Assembly (NCBI GenBank): GCA_024281365.1
Contig: JAMXAU010000010.1
Location: 1 to 35,582, forward strand
Direction: 5' to 3'
From: Nitrospira sp.
GTDB lineage: Bacteria > Nitrospirota > Nitrospiria > Nitrospirales > Nitrospiraceae
DNA length: 35,582 nt
In this document: positions 23,905 to 33,096 of the stretch, in pieces
How positions within the stretch are numbered: position 1 is the stretch's first letter
Layout of the letters: every line of letters begins with the position of its first letter
Notes under the pieces: generated by a model
Database searches by the model: none
The model's input: only the letters and a program-made list of their open reading frames with translations
Told to the model about the DNA's origin: nothing
Made by a program: the position numbers and the translations under genes

Positions 23905-24957
23905 TCAGGACGAGGAGTGTGTCGAAGGGGTTTTCATCAATTCACGAAGCACACTCGTGGCATAGGCTCCGGGAGGCAGACTGAATGAGAGCGTGAGGAT
24001 ATCACCGTTTAGTGAGCAATCCAGCTCAGTGAGGGGAACACGAAGTGCGCGTCGCTCGCCACGGAAGCCACAGGCCTTGGCGGCGGTAATGAGGGTATCT
24101 TTGGTGGTGCCCACTTCGGTGATGACGGCTTCTTCGATGGTACCGGGCTCACCGCCGGCCCAAGACACTCGCGAACCGAAGAGAATCCCGGTCGGACTGA
24201 TCTCAAAGCGATCGGCACGTGGTTGTTCCTTCTCGGCATTGTCGACTTGGAAGCAGGCGCCGTTATCCTGCTTCATCGCCCAGTCGCCGATGAACAGACG
24301 ATCGATCTGATCAATCCGGCGGGCGAGAATCCGATTGAACAGAAACGACTGATAGGTATTGAGATACCAGATGCGCTGGTTCCGATTCATCTTGCCACGT
24401 CGACGGGCATCATGAAGTAAGGCCGCGCCGGTTTGGTAGTTGGCCCCATCCTTCCCTTGCCGTTGGGGCCCGAAGTAGTTGGGGATTCCGCGTCTGGTGA
24501 GCTGCTCAAGAACTGCCGGGACGGTTTCCTTGGCGTGGCTGGCACTCTCACGAATGGTCAGACGGAAACGATTGCCGGCATGGTGACCGGTACGGAGCCG
24601 ATTGCGATGTCGCCCTAGGATGGTCACATTCAGGATGGTGTCATCGACGGAGAGGCCAGCGACCTGTTCGGGCGACACGCCTTGCAGGGAAATCATCTGT
24701 GTCGTAACGGCTCGTGCGTCTTTCAGTCCTGCGACACCGATAGCTTGTGCCTTGATTCCTAATGTTGAGGAGAGCCGTCGGACGAGGTCGGGTGTGGACA
24801 GTCCGCGTTTCGTGATGGTGACGTAGAGGTGTTCCCCTTCGCCGCAGGGCAGGTAGAGTGGCCGCTCTTCAACCTGAAAGTCCTCCGGTACAGAGCGAAT
24901 TCGTCCGCCGATTCCAGGAAGGTCGCTCGTGAGATAGGGCTCGCTCAGTCGTTCCAT
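23905..24957 (-). CDS. truD: tRNA pseudouridine(13) synthase
   Basis: A 350-residue enzyme that makes pseudouridine at position 13 of tRNAs. The catalytic Asp80 is in the family motif GLKDARA; GIPNYFGPQRQG (about residue 158) and LNTYQSFLFNRIL are further TruD signatures, and the TRUD insertion domain is present. The ATG at 24957 has AAGGA at about 4-nt spacing; the frame upstream begins with TTG at 24990 and is not needed. Divergent from the phosphoesterase gene at 25040, with 82 nt between them. Confidence 0.96.
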   Translation of the reverse strand: MERLSEPYLTSDLPGIGGRIRSVPEDFQVEERPLYLPCGEGEHLYVTITKRGLSTPDLVRRLSSTLGIKAQAIGVAGLKDARAVTTQMISLQGVSPEQVAGLSVDDTILNVTILGRHRNRLRTGHHAGNRFRLTIRESASHAKETVPAVLEQLTRRGIPNYFGPQRQGKDGANYQTGAALLHDARRRGKMNRNQRIWYLNTYQSFLFNRILARRIDQIDRLFIGDWAMKQDNGACFQVDNAEKEQPRADRFEISPTGILFGSRVSWAGGEPGTIEEAVITEVGTTKDTLITAAKACGFRGERRALRVPLTELDCSLNGDILTLSFSLPPGAYATSVLRELMKTPSTHSSS

Positions 24958-24972
24958 TGGTCCTTCGTACGA

Positions 24973-25000
24973 TTTAGGCTCAACGACCAAATGCTATACT
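24973..25000 (+). promoter_or_regulatory. Possible sigma-70 promoter for the phosphoesterase gene
   Basis: TATACT at 24995-25000 matches five of six -10 positions; a weak -35 (TTTAGG, 24973-24978) lies 16 nt upstream. The start codon is 40 nt downstream. Confidence 0.3.
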
Positions 25001-25039
25001 TTTTCCTATCCAGGTGAAGAAAGGATCTAGGGGTATAGG

Positions 25040-25873
25040 ATGAGCACGCGGTGCACGTCATCATGGCCTGATCGCGTGCGAGCCTCTATCGGCCATGCTC
25101 TGGGGCATCCCCTCTACCAGCTCTTCAGCCTTGCTCCAGACTGGGAATATGGTCTTTCCGACTATGAAGTGACTCAACATACCCTTATGCACAGGTTGCT
25201 TGCCGGCCGCCGTGCGGTCCATCTCACCGACCTGCATATCGATCGATATGGTTCGCGGCATGATCGTATGGTCCAGATCGTCGGCGACCTCCAGCCGGAC
25301 TGGATCGTGATCACCGGCGACCTGCTCAATGTACCAGAAGGGCTGCCGCATCTGTTCCGGTTTCTTGGCCGTCTTCGCGCTATCGCGCCAATCTACATGA
25401 CCCTGGGCAATCACGATCATTACAGCGGTGTCTCGGTGGCAGAGTATGCCGAACTGGCCGATCGGCACAAGATCTCCTTGTTGGTGAACCAGGGTGCTGT
25501 CGTCTCAGTGACAGGGGGAGAGCTGTTGATCGTCGGCGTCGATGATCCATCCCTTCACCGGGCCAGTCTTCGATGTCTCCCACCTCGCGTGGATCATCGC
25601 TTTACGCTGCTGCTGGCACACGCGCCCAATATCCTTGACCAGGTCGAGCCGCACCACGCCATCGATTTGATTCTGTGCGGGCACAGTCATGGGGGACAAT
25701 GGCGTGTGCCGGGGATTCCGACCTTCTGGCTTCCACCCGGATGTAGTGGCCGGATAGCAGGTTGGCATCGGTCAGGTGTGCACCGACTGTACGTCAACCG
25801 TGGAGTGGGTTGGTCCTTTCTTCCCTTTCGATGGAACTGCCGACCAGAAATCGCGGTGATCGAATGGGTATAG
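25040..25873 (+). CDS. Calcineurin-like metallophosphoesterase (YkuE/YaeI-like)
   Basis: A 277-residue enzyme with the complete two-metal motif set: DLH in HLTDLHID (Asp64, His66), GD in VITGDLLN (93-94), GNHDH (123-127), His in LLLAHAP and GHSHGG near residue 214. Members of this YkuE-like group are often membrane-associated and hydrolyse phosphodiester or pyrophosphate bonds such as those of UDP-diacylglucosamine; the substrate here is not readable. The N-terminus has no clear signal peptide. The start has a purine-rich AGGGG site about 6 nt upstream. Confidence 0.9.
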   Translation: MSTRCTSSWPDRVRASIGHALGHPLYQLFSLAPDWEYGLSDYEVTQHTLMHRLLAGRRAVHLTDLHIDRYGSRHDRMVQIVGDLQPDWIVITGDLLNVPEGLPHLFRFLGRLRAIAPIYMTLGNHDHYSGVSVAEYAELADRHKISLLVNQGAVVSVTGGELLIVGVDDPSLHRASLRCLPPRVDHRFTLLLAHAPNILDQVEPHHAIDLILCGHSHGGQWRVPGIPTFWLPPGCSGRIAGWHRSGVHRLYVNRGVGWSFLPFRWNCRPEIAVIEWV

Positions 25874-25942
25874 GAATAGACAGATCTCCGAGCAACATTG
25901 CCGACCCAGTGTCGTGAATGTCTAATGTCTATTGGTGTGATG

Positions 25943-26446
25943 TTAGGACCGCATCCGTTCCAATGCTTCCCTCGCTCGGCTTCTGACAGTTTGATCCCAA
26001 TCATGCTCCATCGCTGCTTTTAAACGCTCACGCGCTTCCGTTGCCCGGAGTCGCCCGAGTCCCAAAGCAGCGCAGGCACGGACGTAGGCATGGTCATCGT
26101 CCAGAGCCTTCACTAGCAGCGGGACCGCTGACAAATCTTGTAACGCACCGAGATGGCTGGCTGCCATGCCACGGATGCGATGCTGTTTGTCGCCTAATGC
26201 CCGTTGGAGGGTTGTTGCCAACAGCTCTTTCAAGGCTGGGACCACGGATTCAAGTCCATCGATGTGGTACTCGTTGTTTTCCAGCAGAGCAAAAACCAGT
26301 TCGAGCTGTTCCCCCCCAACCGTTTCTCGGTGAAACAACGTCAACAGCCTGGTTCGTTCTCGTGATCGCACCTGGCGGCGCCGAAGCATTCTGATTGGGA
26401 TGAACAAGAGAAGGGCACAGACCAGCCCAATGGCGGTCATCGGCAC
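25943..26446 (-). CDS. HEAT-repeat membrane protein, probably N-terminally truncated by a frameshift
   Basis: The readable frame gives 167 residues: one hydrophobic helix (TAIGLVCALLLFIPIRML), a basic RRRQVRSRERTR segment and two to three HEAT/PBS-lyase-like repeats (about 85-165, with ALGDKQHRIRGMAASHLGAL and HAYVRACAALGLGRLRA). Upstream of the GTG at 26446 the same frame stays open with protein-like sequence (VSFITGVWVWKRLSLETQDY) back to about 26530 but finds no start. Another frame supplies an ATG at 26613 (MHPYDPSPVDHD). A one-base shift near 26525 would join them into a protein of about 220 residues with two membrane helices. Likely a scaffold facing the cytoplasm. Confidence 0.6.
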   Translation of the reverse strand: MPMTAIGLVCALLLFIPIRMLRRRQVRSRERTRLLTLFHRETVGGEQLELVFALLENNEYHIDGLESVVPALKELLATTLQRALGDKQHRIRGMAASHLGALQDLSAVPLLVKALDDDHAYVRACAALGLGRLRATEARERLKAAMEHDWDQTVRSRAREALERMRS

Positions 26447-26840
26447 GGCCTGATCGACCAGGTAATCTTGTGTCTCGAGCGAAAGCCGTTTCCAGACCCA
26501 GACGCCTGTAATAAATGAGACAGATGATGAAGAATGATGAGGAGCGCGGGATTCACCTGCCCCCGCCGCGACGCCGCATCGTGATCCACTGGTGAGGGAT
26601 CATACGGGTGCATCAACTGATCGTCAACGAATCGATCGGGGCTCTCACTTCATGCCCTTCCTATTCTGAGCAACGCCGAGTCATGCAGGAGCGCCGTAAT
26701 TGACAGGCTTTGCGGCAATGGTCACATGCTGGCCATCAATCGTTGCCGGTCAGACTCATCACGTTGAAGAGCAACTCCTTCCACAGGACCGTTTGATGGA
26801 GGCCGATTTTCCATCGGCTCTCGTCTGCGGGATAATGCCC

Positions 26841-29800
26841 ATGAATGATCGCACTCAGCCTGGCTCGAAAGCCTCGGTTTGATCTGTTATCAGGATGCGT
26901 TCCGGCAGAATGCCATCACGTGGGACGTGTTGCCTGAGCTGACCGACGAGGACTTGACGTCCTTGGGTGTGCTCCTGGGCCATTGGAAAAGCTCCTGCGT
27001 GCGATCGCAGAGTTGTCGCAACGCAGCGGGCTTGAGCACGCGCAGTCTCCAGCCATTCCCGCGTCTTCGGTACTCACGCCGCCGACTTCCGGTCGCGATC
27101 ACGCAGAGCGACGACAGTTGACCGTGATGTTTTGTGACTTGTCGGATCTACCGCACTGGCTCGCCGGTTAGACCCCGAAGACGTGCAAGAAATTATCCGA
27201 CGGTTTTTGGACGCCTGTAGTCAAGCGGTTGGGCGGTTCAACGGGTATGTCGCAAAATATATGGGTGATGGACTGTTGGTGTATTTCGGATATCCGCATG
27301 CGCACGAGCATGATGCGGAACGAGCGATCCATGCCGGTCTGGCAATACGAGATTTGGTGAGGAACCTTCCTCGAGAGCATGTTTTGTCTCAGGAATCTGC
27401 AGTTGCCGTACCAGTCGGAATAGCAACGGGGAAAGTGATTGTTGGGGAACTTATTGGGCAAGAAACGGCCAAGGAACGGTCGGTGTTCGGTGAAACGCCG
27501 AATCTGGCCTCCCGGCTTCAGAGTCTGGCCGCACCCAATCAATTAGTCGTGGATTCGGCGAGCGAAGCGGCTCGTCGGCAATGAGTTCGAGTTCGTGGAT
27601 GCGGAGAGCGTGTCCCTCAAAGGGTTCGATACGCCGATCCAAGTCTGGGAGTCTCGGTACGAGGCGTTGAGCAGTCGGTTTGATTTCGTACCGATCCGGG
27701 CGATTGGCCGGTTTTATCGGCAGAGAACACGAATCCGCGCTTCTCTTAGGACGCTGGCAAGAAGCCGGTGGCGGCGAAGGACAGGTGGTGCTCCTAGGCG
27801 GGGAGGCCGGCATCTCGGGAAAACTTCGTGTCTTACCGTTCATCTGCGCGACCAACTGGTCAGGGAGGATAGCCAGACGGTTCAACTGCAATGTTCGCCC
27901 TATCATACGAATACGGCGTTGTATCCTGTGATCCATTGTCTTCAACAGGCAGTGGCACTGACGAGTGAGGACGATGCCCATACGCCGACGGGAGAAACTC
28001 ACACCTTCGCCAGCAGCATCGGCCTCGATAACCAGACCGCAGTGTCTTTACGAGCTGAAATCTCCTCTCGATTCCTGGAGATGCGCAGCATCCGCTCCTG
28101 ACGATGTCATCGGACAAACGGAAGGATATGACGCTTGAAGCGCTCGTGCAGCAAATCCAAAGGCTGGCCGATCGTTGCCGACACTCTTCATTGTGGAAGA
28201 TGCCCATTGGCTGGATCCGACAACGATGGACCTTCTGACGCGAGTCATCGACCGCGTTCAGCGTATGCGCGTGTTATTGCTGATCACCTTTCGGCCCGAC
28301 TTCAAGCCAGTGTGGGGTGAATATGGCCATGTCACGTTTCTGACGCTAAACCGGCTTCCCCGCAGGCAAAGTGCCGAGCTGCTCGCATCGATGACCGGCG
28401 GAAGAGCGCTTCCGCCGGAAGTGCAGCAGGCCATCCTGGCGAAGGCCGATGGGGTACCGCTCTATATCGAAGCCTTGACGGAGAACTTGCTTGAAAGGGG
28501 ATCGCTAGGTTGAAGGGGCAGACTCCTTTGCGTTGGGGGCTCCATTAAAGGAACTGAACATTCCGGACAGCCTCCAAGCGTTGCTCATGGAGAGGATCGA
28601 TCGATTGGGACCGGCCAAGGAGATCATCCAAATCGGATCCGCAATCGGGCGGGAGTTTAGCTACGAACTATTACAAGAAGCCGGTGATGCCACTGAGAGT
28701 GAATTAAAAGAACGCGCTTCATCTGCTGATCGCATCAGGGCTCATTTTTCAGGAGGGTGAGATCTCGAACGCCAAATTCTTTTTCAAACATGCGCTTATT
28801 CAAGATGCGGCGTATAACACGTTGCCCAAAAAAATCTCGTCGTCGAGTCCTCCATACTCGGATTGCAAAGACGCTGGAGAGTAAGTTCGTAGATCGGGTG
28901 AAAACGGAACCTGAGTTACTGGCGCATCATTTTGAGCAGGCAGGATTGGTAGAGAGAGCCGTTGCCTATTGGCACCTTGCGGCACAACGAGATGTTGCCC
29001 GATCTGCCAATATCGAAGCACTCAGTCACTTTCGATCGTGCCCTCTATATGCTCAAGGATCTTCCTGGTGGACCTGAGCGTGACCACTTAGAATTGGATC
29101 TCCTGATTGCACGTGGAGCCCCATTGCAATCGCTAAAAGGGTATGCCTCCGACGACATTGAACACAATTATTCACGAGCCAGAACGCTCTCACAAGAGAA
29201 TCCAAGTTCCGAGCAATATTTCCTCTCGCTGTGGGGGGTATGGGTGTTTCATCTTGTGAGAGGACCTCTTGCCAAGGCCTGCGATCTGGCCGCAGGTCTT
29301 CTCTCATGGGCCACACACCAGGGTAACCCCGATTTATTGATTCGAGCTCATGAAAGTGTGGGGTCGACGTATTTGTTCCTTGGTCGGTTTCAGGAGGCCA
29401 AGACGCATTTGCTTTCGGCCAAGTCTCTCTGCGATCCACAAAGACATCACTCCCAGGCCTTGCCCTATACCCAAGACCCCGGCATCACTGCGCGAATCAT
29501 GTTGGCACGAGTCTTCTGGCTGTTGGGCGAGCTTGATCAGGTTGAAGTGCTGGTAGCAGAGGCCATCGCAATGGCAAGAGAGCTAGAGCATCCATTCACA
29601 ATGGCCTTTACGTTAGCGACTGCTTCATGGATCTATTCAACTCTCCGCAACGTTCAAAGAACACTCCTTCTTACCGAAGAAGCCATTGAGTTATCGACAA
29701 AATATTCGTTTGAGGTGCCGTTGGCATGGGCGACGTCCTTTCAAGGCTGGGCTCTGGCCGAACAGGGAAGAGAAAACGGAATCGAACGCTTAGTGGAAGG

Positions 29801-30251
29801 ACTCTCCGCAGCGCAGAGAGCCAAAGCGAGTCTCAACCATACGTATACCCTGGCCCTATTGGCCGAGAACCATTTACGGAATCGGCAGCTTACCGACGGT
29901 TTGCTTGCCATCCAGCAGGCGCAGGACCTTGCCGCCACTCAGGGAGAGCTGTGCTGGCAGGCGGAACTGTTTCGGTTGAAAGGCGAATTGTTGTTGGCGC
30001 AATCTGACCAGTCAATTGGTGCGGCGGAACAGTGCTTTTCCGAAGCTCTGACGATTGCTCAAAACCAGCATGCAAAGATGTTAGAACTTCGAGCCGCTGT
30101 CAGTATGGCGAAGCTCTTGCGGAAGCAGGGCAAATCGGATACTGCTAGAGACATCTTAGCATCCGTCCACTGCAAGATTAGTGGACAAGGACCCAACCCT
30201 GATTTGATTGAAGCACAACATGTCCTTGAGCAGCTGAATGTGGCCTCTTAA
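26841..30251 (+). pseudogene. SAM - class III cyclase - AAA/STAND ATPase - TPR regulator, broken by about ten frameshifts
   Basis: Successive frames read as one protein of about 1,130 codons. SAM domain 26858-26980 (WLESLGLICYQDAFRQNAI). Class III nucleotide cyclase about 27100-27700, with RRQLTVMFCDLSD, metal-binding Asp in YMGDGLLVYFG, and NLASRLQSLA. NTPase about 27700-28830, with Walker A GEAGI+GKTS across a shift at about 27813, and Walker B LFIVEDAHWLD at 28178. The TPR region is intact from about 28962 to the end. Shifts fall near 26853, 26980, 27160, 27567, 27813, 28080, 28172, 28512, 28715, 28840 and 29035. All visible lesions are indels; catalytic residues are kept, so either very recent decay or sequence error is likely. 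Confidence 0.85.
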
Positions 30252-30275
30252 CCGTACGGTTCACAGGTTAGACCG

Positions 30276-31031
30276 ATGCGCCTGACGATTCTTGGTTCTG
30301 GAACCAACGTGCATCCTACGCGTGCCGCAGCCGGGTATCTAGTACGCACGGATCAATCAATCATTCTGGATTTCGGCCCACGCACGTTGATGAATCTGAT
30401 CAAAACCGGAGTGAACCGGCACAAGATCACGCACATTTTGTTCTCTCATTTTCACGCCGATCACTTTTCCGACTTCATCACCTTTTTTTTCGATGCAGTG
30501 ATCTATGCCAAATATGGAGGTGGTCATCGTCCAGGGATGACGCTGATCGGTCCGAAAGGCACGATCCGACTGTTGCAATCGATTATGCAGAGCTTTCCCA
30601 GCTTTTCCCCGGCGCCATTCAAGGTTACATTCAAGGAAGTAACGAACAAACCGTTCAGGATCGGGGACACTCGTATCGTTCCGAAACCCGTCGTCCATGT
30701 CCCGGATCTCTCCAGCGTCGGCTATCGAATTGAATACCGAGGCAAGACGGTCGTGTACTCAGGCGACGCGCAATACTGCGAGGCGATCGTTTCCCTATGC
30801 CGGGATGCGGATGTGGCTGTGCTCGATTGCTCCTTCCCCGCCAATCGTCCAGGCCCCGCCCATCTGCATGCGGGCCAATGCGGGCAGATTGCGAAGGAGG
30901 CCGGGGTGGGCCAACTCGTCCTCTCGCATTTCTACCCGATTGCGGATCGCTATGACGTCAAAGCTCAGGCTGGTGAGGAGTACCACGGCAAGATCTGGAA
31001 GGGGAAGGATCTGCTCACGATTCAAGTCTAG
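30276..31031 (+). CDS. Metallo-beta-lactamase-fold hydrolase, RNase Z-like
   Basis: A 251-residue protein with the MBL metal site HFHADH (58-63), a His in PVVHVPD near 140, Asp in VYSGDAQY near 165 and a His in VLSHFYP near 219. Its opening, MRLTILGSGTNVHPTRAAAG, matches the ribonuclease Z / ElaC-like branch, whose members process tRNA 3' ends or hydrolyse small phosphodiesters. It lacks a clear long RNase Z exosite arm, so tRNA processing is not assured. A run of seven or more T at about 30483 lies in the ORF without breaking the frame. Confidence 0.88.
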   Translation: MRLTILGSGTNVHPTRAAAGYLVRTDQSIILDFGPRTLMNLIKTGVNRHKITHILFSHFHADHFSDFITFFFDAVIYAKYGGGHRPGMTLIGPKGTIRLLQSIMQSFPSFSPAPFKVTFKEVTNKPFRIGDTRIVPKPVVHVPDLSSVGYRIEYRGKTVVYSGDAQYCEAIVSLCRDADVAVLDCSFPANRPGPAHLHAGQCGQIAKEAGVGQLVLSHFYPIADRYDVKAQAGEEYHGKIWKGKDLLTIQV

Positions 31032-31141
31032 CTGAGCAGGTTATTGAAAAGTCAGCCAGATCTATGAAGGTGAAGGTTCAGGTTATGGTCTAGGGAATCC
31101 AATTCCCACTCATCCTTAACCTCGTTCGCTGCGGTGGGCTA

Positions 31142-32002
31142 TTACAAGCCTTCCTCGCGGGGAGCTCCACCAAGAATCTCAATGAACTTGGTCACACGAG
31201 CAATCTTCACGGAGTCGTCGGCCTTGGCGTAGATGGCCAAGAGGTTTTTGAGCATGCGTGACAAAATAGCCCGAACCTGACTTTTTTCGAGATATTTCTC
31301 TTCAAACCCGTACCCCGCCTCAGTGAGGAACCGAGCGCAGTTTTTTTCCGTCAGCAGGGCTCCGCCGTTGAAGCAGTCGATGAAGATATTGTACCGGTCG
31401 GACTCGTACTTCACCAAGAAATGTCCCGGCATACCGATGCCGAAGAGCGGAAAGGCGAGCCGTTTCCCGATGAGCAGGTATACAACCGACAGACTGATCG
31501 GGATCCCGACTCGTCGGTCTATGACGCAGTTGAGATAGCTGTTTTCAACCTCGTAATAGTTCTTGGTGTTGCCTTTAAATCCTTGCTCTGTGAACAGATA
31601 GCGGTTAAGGGCGTTGACGGCCTCTTCCCCGGAGGCCCGCTGGCCGATACGGGCTCGAACTTCGGCAGCCATGGTATCCAATTGGTCATGATAGCGGGCC
31701 ACATCCAGTGCCGGATAGGCGTAGCGCGCGATCAGAAACGCCCCGGTTTCAAGGCTCATCGCATCATCCGAGAGCGCAGCCAGCTCCGTCAGCTCGTCCT
31801 CCAGCTTGCCTCCTCGGATCTCTTCGAGCACGGAGGCAATGCGGTCGGCCATTTCGGGCTGTTCAATTTCCGCTTCTTGGAGCAGTGGGACGGCTGAAGG
31901 GCCGATATCAATCAGTCTTCCGCTGATGGTGCGGACGATGCGGTCGTCTTCATCGGAGAGGAGGCGGATCAGGGCACGTATCTGACTTTCCGGGATCATC
32001 AT
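31142..32002 (-). CDS. SirB1-family transglutaminase-like protein
   Basis: About 286 residues. The N-terminal 90 residues look like HEAT-type helices (IRALIRLLSDEDDRIVRTIS). The central domain has the SirB1/Transglut_core2 pattern: NRYLFTEQGFKGN, NSYLNCVIDRRVGIPISLSV, and GIGMPGHFLVKY with FIDCFNGG. The Cys, His and Asp in these motifs match a transglutaminase-type triad, although activity is unproven in the family. The paired ATG codons at 32002 and 31999 are the probable starts; a GTG at 32041 is also in frame. The usual C-terminal TPR part is short here. Confidence 0.85.
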   Translation of the reverse strand: MMIPESQIRALIRLLSDEDDRIVRTISGRLIDIGPSAVPLLQEAEIEQPEMADRIASVLEEIRGGKLEDELTELAALSDDAMSLETGAFLIARYAYPALDVARYHDQLDTMAAEVRARIGQRASGEEAVNALNRYLFTEQGFKGNTKNYYEVENSYLNCVIDRRVGIPISLSVVYLLIGKRLAFPLFGIGMPGHFLVKYESDRYNIFIDCFNGGALLTEKNCARFLTEAGYGFEEKYLEKSQVRAILSRMLKNLLAIYAKADDSVKIARVTKFIEILGGAPREEGL

Positions 32003-32104
32003 GTCACGCTTGTCGTCGGTCACAGACCTGCCGAATGACACTCATACCGATATCATCCGACGGATTACAGTGTCAGTCAAGGGATCAGGGCATCATGGAT
32101 GGGA

Positions 32105-32884
32105 TTATCCCATGGCTCGCCGGAACGCCTTGGCTCCGCCATAGAGACAGAGGGCATCGAACACGAGCATGACCAGGATCACCATGCCGACATGCGGCAA
32201 GGCTTCGGTCCAGCCTGACAAGATCAATGGGCGTACGGCATCGATCGCCCAGGTCATCGGGTTGAATTGCGCAAGAAAGCTCATCCAGCCCGGCATTGCG
32301 GTGAGCGGCACTAACGCGGAGCTCAGGAAAATCATGGGCAGGGATAGAAATCCCAGGACGGAAAAGAAATCGCCGTGACTCTTCACGGAGAAGGCCATGG
32401 CCATGGAAATGGCCGTCAAGCCGACGCCGAACATCATGCCGATCAAGAGAATGGTTGCGACGCCAAGGATCCCGGTTGCCGGATGGACGCCGAAGAGGTA
32501 CGACACACCGAGAATCACGAGGACTTGCATGGATGTGATCGCCATGACGAAGATGAAGCGGCTGAGAATGACGGAGGTGCGGTGGATCGGCGTGGACATC
32601 AACCGTTCCAGGAATCCGTTTTCCTTATCGAACAGCAGATCAACCCCACCGGCCAAGCCGTTGTTCAGGACCGTCATGATGACGACCCCGGCCGCGAGGA
32701 AGCTGATGTAGTTGGGCGCCTGCATGACCTGGGTGTCCGCGGCCCGTTGAAACAGATTGCCGAAGAAGATGAGCCAAAACAACATCGGCTGCACCAGGGT
32801 GAACAGCATGCTGAATTTTTCCCGGCTGAGCCGACGGACCCATCGCATGGTCAATGCGCTGATTTCTTGCCAATAGTGCTCCAC
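32105..32884 (-). CDS. ABC-2 type exporter permease (DrrB-like)
   Basis: A 259-residue membrane protein with six predicted helices. The cytoplasmic segment DLLFDKENGFLERLMSTPIHR between helices 2 and 3 is the coupling region of ABC-2 permeases, and PMIFLSSALVPLTAMPGWM precedes the last helices, as in DrrB/NodJ proteins. A GTG start at 32884 follows AAGGAG at 4-nt spacing. It should pair with the ATPase encoded upstream at 33097-34068; the palindromic element at 32900-33020 lies between them. The substrate is unknown (lipid, polyketide or drug in relatives). Confidence 0.9.
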   Translation of the reverse strand: MEHYWQEISALTMRWVRRLSREKFSMLFTLVQPMLFWLIFFGNLFQRAADTQVMQAPNYISFLAAGVVIMTVLNNGLAGGVDLLFDKENGFLERLMSTPIHRTSVILSRFIFVMAITSMQVLVILGVSYLFGVHPATGILGVATILLIGMMFGVGLTAISMAMAFSVKSHGDFFSVLGFLSLPMIFLSSALVPLTAMPGWMSFLAQFNPMTWAIDAVRPLILSGWTEALPHVGMVILVMLVFDALCLYGGAKAFRRAMG

Positions 32885-32899
32885 GTGACTCCTTACTAG

Positions 32900-33020
32900 C
32901 AGGATGCTGAAAAAGGCCGCCAGCTATGTTCTCGCGTCGCTCAGAAGCTCAACGTACCGAAGCGTACGCCTCGCCCTTCGCTCGCTGCGGCCCTGCCGGA
33001 CAGCCTTTTTGAGCATCCTG
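32900..33020. repeat. Palindromic repeat element with 18-bp terminal inverted repeats
   Basis: CAGGATGCTGAAAAAGGC at 32900-32917 pairs with GCCTTTTTGAGCATCCTG at 33003-33020 with one mismatch. The interior holds further nested complementarity (GTACC-GAAG-CGTAC near 32954-32967; GCCGCCAGC against GCTGCGGCC). No ORF or transposase. It lies between the ATPase and permease genes of an exporter, probably read through as a large RNA hairpin. I recall very similar elements scattered in Nitrospira genomes, but could not check. Confidence 0.85.
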
Positions 33021-33096
33021 ACGTTATGTTACCATTCAAACCGTACAGAACAGTTCAGTCATCTTGTTGGCATTAAAGTTTTCCCGCAGCCTGCTA

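Noticed and set aside
26700-26882. 60-codon plus-strand ORF upstream of the cyclase
   Set aside because: No domain resemblance; it overlaps the probable SAM-domain start of the broken cyclase gene in another frame.
32900-33020. Insertion sequence
   Set aside because: Terminal inverted repeats are present but there is no transposase and no visible target-site duplication.
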